Source of the DNA: WRCA01 sp050943575
GTDB lineage: Bacteria > Pseudomonadota > Alphaproteobacteria > Rs-D84
Assembly (NCBI GenBank): GCA_050943575.1
Contig: JBMNPL010000014.1
Span: forward strand, 1-15,542
Direction of reading: 5' to 3'
Length of the DNA stretch: 15,542 nucleotides
Both the position numbers and the translations under genes were made by a program. This document shows, in pieces, positions 1 to 5,134 of the stretch (position 1 is the first letter of the stretch; every line of letters begins with the position of its first letter). The notes under the pieces were generated by a model that ran no database searches, was not told the DNA's origin, and saw only the letters and a program-made list of their open reading frames with translations.

Positions 1-579
1 TTCACTAATTTGTATTTCTTTGTTAATTATATTTATTTTATTCAAGTGTTGCTTAAAATCTTTGTATTGTTCTCCAGAATAATATTCTTCTATATTACGT
101 TTTATGCTTTCTTGTTTTGCTGTTTCAAAGAGATTATCTAAATCATTGTTCATGGAAGAACTCAAATAGTCGTTTATACCAAAAAGCAAAACTTGGTTTG
201 GATGTCTAAGTATAATTTCTTTTATAAAATGCCATTTTCTACAATCATCAGTCTGCCAAAATGCGAAATCACCTGCTTTGCTGGCATCTAGTATAATTAA
301 ATCAGTTTTTTTATTTACTATTTTAAATTTTTCTTCCTTAACACTTTCATATTCCATATTTTTCCATTTTGGATCTTCGGGAATAGAATTGTCAATTTTT
401 AATTTAAGTGCCCCTTGTGCGAATTCAGAAAGATCTAAATATCCGGATAATTTATATAATTTAAGAGAGATTACTTCTTGATAATTTAACCCTTCTATGC
501 TTTTACAATTGTTTTGTTCAAGAATTTTTTTAATATTGTCATCAGAAGTGTTAAGTTTATAAATAGAGTTTACAGACAT
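1..579 (-). CDS. Unrecognised protein, 3' end beyond the left edge
   Basis: On the minus strand an uninterrupted frame of 193 codons runs from an ATG at 579 to the window edge with no stop, so the C-terminus is missing. The start is preceded by AAGGAT about 6 nt upstream, a good ribosome binding site. The protein begins MSVNSIYKLNTSDDNIKK and is soluble-looking, with no signal peptide or membrane segment. Its middle holds an alternating hydrophobic stretch, TDLIILDASKAGDFAFW, then IILRHPNQVLLFGINDY, which looks like beta-alpha-beta structure. After that the sequence becomes charged and helical (residues about 140-193). I do not recognise a family. Composition resembles the neighbouring AT-rich orphan genes. 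It lies just downstream of the duplicated tRNA-Leu tail and could be the first gene of inserted DNA, but nothing here proves it. Confidence 0.75.
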   Translation of the reverse strand, partial: MSVNSIYKLNTSDDNIKKILEQNNCKSIEGLNYQEVISLKLYKLSGYLDLSEFAQGALKLKIDNSIPEDPKWKNMEYESVKEEKFKIVNKKTDLIILDASKAGDFAFWQTDDCRKWHFIKEIILRHPNQVLLFGINDYLSSSMNNDLDNLFETAKQESIKRNIEEYYSGEQYKDFKQHLNKINIINKEIQISE

Positions 580-675
580 GGTTAATCCTTGTTATTTATT
601 CTCCATATCCCTCTTGGTATCAAATATATTATATTAAATATAAAAATCAATAAAAAAATGTCCCATTTATTATAA

Positions 676-705
676 GGCATTTAATTTTTGGTGGCCTTGG
701 TCGGA
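676..705. repeat. Duplicate of tRNA-Leu 3' end plus flank (att-like)
   Basis: These 30 bases match 846-875 exactly, with an offset of 170. The repeat holds the last 17 bases of the tRNA-Leu gene (T-stem 3' side, acceptor 3' strand, discriminator A and CCA) and 13 bases of its downstream flank. Beyond it on the minus strand lies a degenerate version of the tRNA terminator (AAATG.../...CATTT, then T-rich). A duplicated tRNA 3' end is the usual footprint of site-specific integration or of an inserted element that restores the tRNA end. Confidence 0.75.
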
Positions 706-719
706 TTGTATAATTCCCT

Positions 720-815
720 GCCAAAATTATTCCAATCGTATTTCTCTTGGTAATTTTGGCGGGCCCCTTTCACTACGCTTTGCTCCGTCCCGAACCTTCG
801 GTTCTCTTCCGCCAA
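720..815. other. Structured intergenic element with alternative hairpins
   Basis: This GC-richer patch sits between the two tRNA-Leu tail copies. GCCAAAATTA at 720-729 pairs perfectly with TAATTTTGGC at 751-760, extended inward by CCAA (732-735) with TTGG (747-750). Alternatively TTGGCGG at 756-762 pairs with CCGCCAA at 809-815, enclosing a small hairpin GAACC-TTC-GGTTC. The two long stems share bases 756-760 and so exclude each other. The only open frame across it is a readthrough of tRNA complement and is not believable as a gene. It may be a short interspersed repeat or MITE-like unit; its function is unknown. Confidence 0.5.
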
Positions 816-822
816 TCCAATC

Positions 823-850
823 CAAAAATAAAACGCCCACAATGGGGCAT
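823..850 (-). terminator. Terminator after tRNA-Leu
   Basis: On the minus strand ATGCCC and GGGCGT (one G-T pair) form a 6-bp stem around the loop CATTGT, followed by a T-rich tail (TTTATTTTTG). It starts 9 nt after the CCA of tRNA-Leu and would end the rpmB-tRNA transcript. Confidence 0.65.
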
Positions 851-875
851 TTAATTTTTGGTGGCCTTGGTCGGA
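846..875. repeat. tRNA-Leu 3' end copy inside the gene
   Basis: This is the intact partner of the 30-bp direct repeat at 676-705. Bases 859-875 belong to the tRNA and 846-858 to its terminator flank. The two copies bound a 170-bp repeat unit. Confidence 0.75.
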
Positions 876-943
876 ATCGAACCGACACTCCTTGCGGAAC
901 TTGATTTTGAGTCAAGCGCGTCTACCAATTCCGCCACAAGGCC
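859..943 (-). tRNA. tRNA-Leu(CAA)
   Basis: The minus strand folds as a complete class II tRNA of 85 nt including an encoded CCA. The acceptor stem is GGCCTTG with CAAGGCC, the discriminator is A, and the D-loop region reads AATTGGTAGACGC as usual for tRNA-Leu. The anticodon stem-loop is CTTGA-CTCAAAA-TCAAG, giving anticodon CAA, which reads UUG. A long variable arm (TTCCGCAAGGAG) and the T-arm GTCGG-TTCGATT-CCGAC follow. The 5' end is only 6 nt after the rpmB stop codon with no terminator or promoter between them, so it is probably transcribed from the rpmB promoter and cut out of that transcript. Its 3' end is duplicated at 676-705. Confidence 0.97.
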
Positions 944-949
944 AATGTT

Positions 950-1318
950 TTATTTTTTTGCAGCGTTCTTTTTTGCTAAACGTGCAGAAATGTTCGGTTT
1001 GTGTGCCGGTTTTTTTACAATCGTTTTTTTGTCAGCTGTTCCCAATTTTTTTTCAATGGCTCTTTTAACAGCAGCCATATCATCAGATAATTTGGAAATA
1101 GGTTTCGCAATAACATACGCATCTAACCCGCCATGTTTGGTTAAAGTGCGAATACCATTTGTTGAAATACGCAATGAAAAATCACGATTTAAAATATCAC
1201 TATGAAATTTCATTTTTTGTAAATTAGGTAAAAAAGTGCGTTTTGTGCGGCGATTTGAATGTGATACATTCATCCCGACTTCAGTTTTTTTCCCAGTAAT
1301 TTGACATACTCTTGGCAT
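950..1318 (-). CDS. rpmB: Large ribosomal subunit protein bL28
   Basis: L28 is a small basic protein of the 50S subunit that binds 23S rRNA. The 122-residue product starts MPRVCQITGKKTEVGMNVSH, matching the family start (CxxTGK, then NVSHSN), and continues with TKRTFLPNLQ. LRISTNGIRTL and GGLDAYV near residues 50-70 are typical of the alphaproteobacterial branch. The ATG at 1318 is preceded by AAAGGA with good spacing. The protein is longer than the usual roughly 80-100 residues because of a lysine/alanine-rich tail from about residue 90 (KKTIVKKPAHKPN, ending AKKNAAKK). tRNA-Leu follows after 6 nt on the same strand, so the two are probably cotranscribed and end at the terminator after the tRNA. 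Confidence 0.96.
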   Translation of the reverse strand: MPRVCQITGKKTEVGMNVSHSNRRTKRTFLPNLQKMKFHSDILNRDFSLRISTNGIRTLTKHGGLDAYVIAKPISKLSDDMAAVKRAIEKKLGTADKKTIVKKPAHKPNISARLAKKNAAKK

Positions 1319-1346
1319 ATTAAAATCCTTTATTAATCGGCAAAAG

Positions 1347-1373
1347 ACTATATTAAATAATCGGTAAAGTCAA
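1347..1373 (-). promoter_or_regulatory. Candidate promoter for rpmB-tRNA-Leu
   Basis: On the minus strand TTGACT (1373-1368) is followed by TATAGT (1352-1347). The hexamers are good but the spacer is only 15 nt; a 17-nt spacer gives the poorer TAGTCT. Initiation would fall some 20 nt upstream of the rpmB start. Confidence 0.4.
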
Positions 1374-1439
1374 GTATTAATAGAAAATTTATAAATTTTT
1401 ATAATTGCAAAAAATATATGATTTTTGTAGGCTGAATGT

Positions 1440-2714
1440 GTGAAAAGAATTTTATCATTTTTTTTGTTTTTAATAATTTGTTCCCCAGTATTTGCGGTAA
1501 CTGAAATTCGTGATACAGAAATAGAATTGGGATTGGAAAAATTAATAAAACCAATCGCTGTTGCTGCAAACATTCCCGATGGTCGTGTTCGTGTTCATAT
1601 AATCGCAAATGATGAATTTAATGCTTTTGTTACAAGTGGTGAAGATGTTTTTATATATACCGGATTATTAACTCGTATAAAATCTGCAGAAGCCTTGCAA
1701 GCCGTTGTCGCGCATGAAATGGGGCATATGATTGGTGGGCATATAACGCAAATGTCTGGGCGTATGCGTGATGAAATGACAAGAACTATGATAATGCAGG
1801 CACTGGGTGTTGGATTAATGGTTGCAAATCCGTCTGCTGGGGCAGGGCTTTTAATGGGAAGCAGTGGTATCTCCAGACAATCATTATTGGCTTTTACACG
1901 TGATGAGGAACGTTTGGCTGATGATTTGGCTATTGACTTGTTAATCAAGGCAGAAATAGATCCAAATGGATTAGTTCAAGTTTTAAATCAAATGCAAGAA
2001 CTAACCGGCGATATTGAAACTAAAATAAACCCTTATAATAAAAATCATCCGCTAATCAGTGAAAGATTAAATAATGTAAAAGAAAAAATAAAATCAAAAC
2101 CAAGAACAAAACGAAAAATTGAAATAAATGTTAATTATGAAATAATTCGTGCAAAATTAATCGGGTATTTACAAACTGAAAATCAAGTTGAAAATTTATA
2201 CCCATCAAAAAACAAATCTGATGCGGCAATATATGCTCGTGCAATCAGATATATGCGCAGTGGAGACTTAAAATCAGCAAAAATTTCTACTCAAGAATTA
2301 ATTTCAAGACATCCGAAAAATCCTTATTTTTACGAATTATTAGGTGATATTGAATATCAATTTGGACATTATGATGATAGTGTTTTGGCTTATGAAAAAT
2401 CTTTAGAAATACAAAAAAATGCACCACAAATTCAAACCGCATTGGCACTGGTATTAACCGAACGTAATAAAGTTGGTGATAAAGATAAAGCAATTCAATT
2501 GGCTAAACGTTCAATTTTAACAGAACCTATGCCTTTGTCTTATTTAGTTTTGGTAAAGGCTTACGGAGATGATGCACGCAGCGATTGGGCATACGCAGAA
2601 TATTATAATATGTTAAAACAAGAAAAAAAGATGCGTAAATATGCAAAATCTGCGCAATCTCGCCTGCCAAAAAATTCACCAGAATATATCAAAGCAGGCG
2701 ATTTGTTGCGCTAA
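1440..2714 (+). CDS. Secreted M48 metalloprotease with TPR repeats (BepA-like)
   Basis: This is a zinc metalloprotease predicted to act in the periplasm, where relatives such as BepA/YfgC help assemble or degrade outer-membrane proteins. The 424-residue product starts at a GTG (1440); no in-frame ATG fits, and this start gives a clear signal peptide (MKRILSFFLFLIICSPVFA, cleavage after about residue 19). The catalytic motif HEMGH is at residues 92-96 and the third zinc ligand is probably E157 in ERLAD. HPLISER near residue 202 is the conserved M48 His-Pro segment. A glycine/alanine-rich hydrophobic stretch lies between the motifs (about 120-143). From about residue 240 to the end there are helical TPR-type repeats (ELLGDIEYQFGHYDDSVLAY). 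It is shorter than E. coli BepA (about 487 residues). The ribosome site is weak. It converges on ackA with a 2-nt gap. Substrates are unknown. Confidence 0.9.
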   Translation: MKRILSFFLFLIICSPVFAVTEIRDTEIELGLEKLIKPIAVAANIPDGRVRVHIIANDEFNAFVTSGEDVFIYTGLLTRIKSAEALQAVVAHEMGHMIGGHITQMSGRMRDEMTRTMIMQALGVGLMVANPSAGAGLLMGSSGISRQSLLAFTRDEERLADDLAIDLLIKAEIDPNGLVQVLNQMQELTGDIETKINPYNKNHPLISERLNNVKEKIKSKPRTKRKIEINVNYEIIRAKLIGYLQTENQVENLYPSKNKSDAAIYARAIRYMRSGDLKSAKISTQELISRHPKNPYFYELLGDIEYQFGHYDDSVLAYEKSLEIQKNAPQIQTALALVLTERNKVGDKDKAIQLAKRSILTEPMPLSYLVLVKAYGDDARSDWAYAEYYNMLKQEKKMRKYAKSAQSRLPKNSPEYIKAGDLLR

Positions 2715-2716
2715 TT

Positions 2717-3952
2717 TTATTTTGCAAACGAATAATTCATTTCCATATGATTTGGGTTATAAGTCCCATTCATAATTGCAATAGTATCTTCAACAATAAC
2801 TAACTCTTCGTTTGTTGGTATCATAAACACTTTTACTTTGCTATCTGGGGTAGAAATTTCTGTTTCACCAGCACCTAATCTTGCCAATCCTTTGGCATTT
2901 TTATCTTGATCTATTTTTATTCCCAATTCTTCTAAACCACTGGTAATTTTTTCACGTAAATAACCATCATTTTCACCAACACCAGCGGTAAATACAATCG
3001 CATCAACATGTCCAAGTGTTGCCATATAAGCACCGATGTATTTTTTTGCATTATTGGCTTCTATATCTAGCGCCAATTGACAAATAGGGTTTGTTTCACG
3101 ATTTTCTTCTAAATCACGTCTATCTTGAAAACATTCTGTTAAACCAATATGCCCAGATTCTTTATTTAATATTTTTTGCATTGTGTCTGCGGATAATCCT
3201 AAACGTTGTTGAACATAAATAACAACCCCAGGATCTAAATCCCCCGGACGACTACCCATAGTAAGCCCAGATAATGGTGTCATGCCCAACGATGTATCAA
3301 CAGCCAACCCTTTGCGTATTGCGGCTGCAGATGCGCCAGATCCAATATGCATAGTAATTAAATTAGGTTCTGGATTATTTAAAAGTTTTGCAGCACGTTT
3401 TGAAACATATAAATGAGATGTTCCATGAAATCCATATTTGCGAACACCTAATTCACGATACCAAGCACTTGGCACAGCATAGCGATAAGCATGTTCCGGT
3501 AAAGTGCTGAAAAATGCGGTATCAAAAATAGCAACTTGTTTTGCCAGTGGCAATAACTGTTTTGCGGCAACTATACCTGTCAAGTTTGCAGGGTTATGTA
3601 ATGGGGCAATTGCAGATAATTCATCAATGGCTTTAATAACTTCATCATTAATTTCAATAGATGATTTAAACTTTTCCCCACCTAAAACAACGCGATGACC
3701 CACACCACCAATTTGAGTTAAATCAATAGATGCATCACGTAGCATATTTATAACTTCAGTCAATGCATCATCATGATTTTTCATTGCGACTTCTTTGCGT
3801 TGTTTGGCACCATCTGGATATTTTTGAGTTAAAAAAGAATCTATTAAACCGATTTTTTCAACTGATCCACCAATTATAGAAGTTTTAGAATTAACATCAA
3901 AAATTTGATATTTAAGTGAACTGCTGCCGCAATTTAACGCCATAATATACAT
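2717..3952 (-). CDS. ackA: Acetate kinase
   Basis: Acetate kinase interconverts acetyl phosphate plus ADP and acetate plus ATP in the cytoplasm, giving substrate-level ATP in fermentation. The 411-residue product has the ASKHA-fold motifs in order: NCGSSSLKYQ (N7), HRVVLGG (R87), FDTAFF (D144), RKYGFHGTSH (H180), THIGSGAS, DTSLGMTPLSG, GSRPGDLDPG (R235), FTAGVGEND and TNEEL (E383). These match the known catalytic and binding positions. The usual HRVVHGG reads HRVVLGG here, so the second histidine is lost while the key arginine is kept. The ATG at 3952 follows AAGGATTCAGAA; M4 is an alternative start. No pta lies beside it, so phosphotransacetylase must be elsewhere. A promoter ends about 35 nt upstream and shares its -35 box with the divergent gene. 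Confidence 0.97.
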   Translation of the reverse strand: MYIMALNCGSSSLKYQIFDVNSKTSIIGGSVEKIGLIDSFLTQKYPDGAKQRKEVAMKNHDDALTEVINMLRDASIDLTQIGGVGHRVVLGGEKFKSSIEINDEVIKAIDELSAIAPLHNPANLTGIVAAKQLLPLAKQVAIFDTAFFSTLPEHAYRYAVPSAWYRELGVRKYGFHGTSHLYVSKRAAKLLNNPEPNLITMHIGSGASAAAIRKGLAVDTSLGMTPLSGLTMGSRPGDLDPGVVIYVQQRLGLSADTMQKILNKESGHIGLTECFQDRRDLEENRETNPICQLALDIEANNAKKYIGAYMATLGHVDAIVFTAGVGENDGYLREKITSGLEELGIKIDQDKNAKGLARLGAGETEISTPDSKVKVFMIPTNEELVIVEDTIAIMNGTYNPNHMEMNYSFAK

Positions 3953-3987
3953 TTCTGAATCCTTTTTGCTTTATTTTTACTAGCGCA

Positions 3988-4016
3988 AATATAACAAACA
4001 AAGTTTTTTATTGCAA
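3988..4016 (-). promoter_or_regulatory. ackA promoter
   Basis: On the minus strand TTGCAA (4016-4011), a 17-nt spacer and TATATT (3993-3988) form a good housekeeping promoter. The expected start near 3981 gives a leader of about 28 nt before the ackA ATG. The -35 hexamer is its own reverse complement and is shared with the plus-strand promoter. Confidence 0.65.
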
Positions 4017-4039
4017 CCGCTTTTGTAGCATTCTATTAT
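4011..4039 (+). promoter_or_regulatory. Promoter for the RgpF-like gene
   Basis: TTGCAA (4011-4016), a 17-nt spacer and TATTAT (4034-4039) form a good promoter. The expected start near 4046 lies after the ATG at 4038 and before the ATG at 4068, which decides the translation start in favour of 4068. Confidence 0.65.
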
Positions 4040-4067
4040 GAAGCATATAATAAAAAGGTTTTTTAAT

Positions 4068-4985
4068 ATGAAACGTATAGTTGTCCATCTGCATTTATAT
4101 TACTTGGATCAAGTTGATATGTTGCTTGATAAATTGGTCGGTATCAAAGATTTATGTGTTCTTGATTTAATTGTGACAATACAACAGAAAGAACCAGAAA
4201 TAGAATCAAAAATAAAATTAAAATTTCCAAACGCTAAAATAATCATAGTAAAAAATGTTGGCGCTGATATTTGGCCATTTATTGTGATGTTAAATTCTGT
4301 AAATCTAGAAAATTATGATTATCTTATAAAAATTCATACGAAAAGATTTGTTAAATTAAAAACGAGCAGAATACCAGAAACTAATATTAAAATAAATGGT
4401 ACAAAATGGCGTGATTATTTACTAGAATTTCTTGAGCCAGATAATTTTATAAAATGCTTGGATAGTTTTATAAATGATGAAAAACTTGGGATGGTTTCAA
4501 GTTATCCGGTAATTATTACAGATAATGAGAAACACTATTGGAATGCGGATGTTTGTGCAAAAACAAGGGATTTTATAAATAAAAAATTTAAATATCAGAA
4601 TAAAATTTCTTTTGTAGCGGGAACTATGTTTATGGCGCGCGCAAAATTATTTAACATAATAAAAGATTTAAAATTTAAAGAATCTGATTTTGGAAAATTT
4701 GAAAGTGGGAAAAGTAATCAATTACCACATGTTATGGAGAGATTTCTTGGTTGTTGTATTTTAGGGCAAGGTTATGAAATCCGAGATGTTTTTACCCCCA
4801 AGATTAAAATATTTTATCAAAAATACTTTGTTAAATTTGGTCTTATTATACGAAGAAAAATCGGAAAAATAATCAAATCAATTTTAAAGTTTTTTGTAAA
4901 AATAGAACGAACAAAACCAGAAAGAAAAATAATAGGGATAAGAATTTTAAAAATATGGGTATGGAAAAATAAAGAAACTTTCTGA
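4068..4985 (+). CDS. RgpF/rhamnan synthesis F family protein
   Basis: RgpF-type proteins take part in building rhamnose-containing or related surface polysaccharides; many are glycosyltransferase-like, but the exact reaction is not settled. The 305-residue product carries the family landmarks: VVHLHLYYLD at residues 5-14, NVGADIWPF (63-71, the N-x-G-x-D-x-x-P-F motif), YDYLIKIHTKRF (83-94), a tryptophan in KWRDYL, AGTMFMAR (184-191) and HVMERFLG. The C-terminus is very basic. I chose the ATG at 4068 because AAAAAGG lies 9 nt upstream and the promoter's -10 box overlaps the earlier in-frame ATG at 4038, which would add 10 residues. The stop is TGA. It stands alone, without other polysaccharide genes nearby, and diverges from ackA. 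Confidence 0.82.
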   Translation: MKRIVVHLHLYYLDQVDMLLDKLVGIKDLCVLDLIVTIQQKEPEIESKIKLKFPNAKIIIVKNVGADIWPFIVMLNSVNLENYDYLIKIHTKRFVKLKTSRIPETNIKINGTKWRDYLLEFLEPDNFIKCLDSFINDEKLGMVSSYPVIITDNEKHYWNADVCAKTRDFINKKFKYQNKISFVAGTMFMARAKLFNIIKDLKFKESDFGKFESGKSNQLPHVMERFLGCCILGQGYEIRDVFTPKIKIFYQKYFVKFGLIIRRKIGKIIKSILKFFVKIERTKPERKIIGIRILKIWVWKNKETF

Positions 4986-5077
4986 TATTTTCACACAATA
5001 AATTTATTACAAAATACACATAATATTGTACTACAGATTTTTCTAAAAAGCAAAATATAATAAAAATTTAAAAAACC

Positions 5078-5106
5078 TTGAAATTTGTCAAGCGATGCAC
5101 TATAAT
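5078..5106 (+). promoter_or_regulatory. Strong promoter for the 808-residue gene, with dyad
   Basis: TTGAAA (5078-5083), a 17-nt spacer and a perfect TATAAT (5101-5106) are followed about 15 nt later by the ribosome site AAGGGG. The -35 box lies in the inverted repeat CTTGA-AATTTG-TCAAG (5077-5092), which could be an operator. Confidence 0.75.
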
Positions 5107-5134
5107 AATTAAGAGCAAGCAAGGGGAAAATAAA

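Noticed and set aside
278..481. 67-residue plus-strand frame
   Set aside because: It is antisense to the 193-codon open frame that starts with a good ribosome site at 579.
727..915. 62-residue minus-strand frame
   Set aside because: It reads through the tRNA-Leu gene and the repeat element, has no ribosome site, and its N-terminal part is a translated tRNA.
858..1205. 115-residue plus-strand frame
   Set aside because: It is antisense to tRNA-Leu and rpmB, both of which are certain.
4038..4067. Upstream ATG of the RgpF-like gene
   Set aside because: It overlaps the -10 box and lacks a ribosome site; the ATG at 4068 has AAAAAGG.
5078..5106. Heat-shock (sigma-32) promoter, because of CTTGAAA
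   Set aside because: The -10 element is a perfect TATAAT at 17 nt rather than the CCCCAT type, so a housekeeping promoter fits better.
5078..5134. TTG start adding 19 residues to the coiled-coil protein
   Set aside because: The TTG is part of the -35 box, and the ATG at 5135 has an ideal ribosome site.
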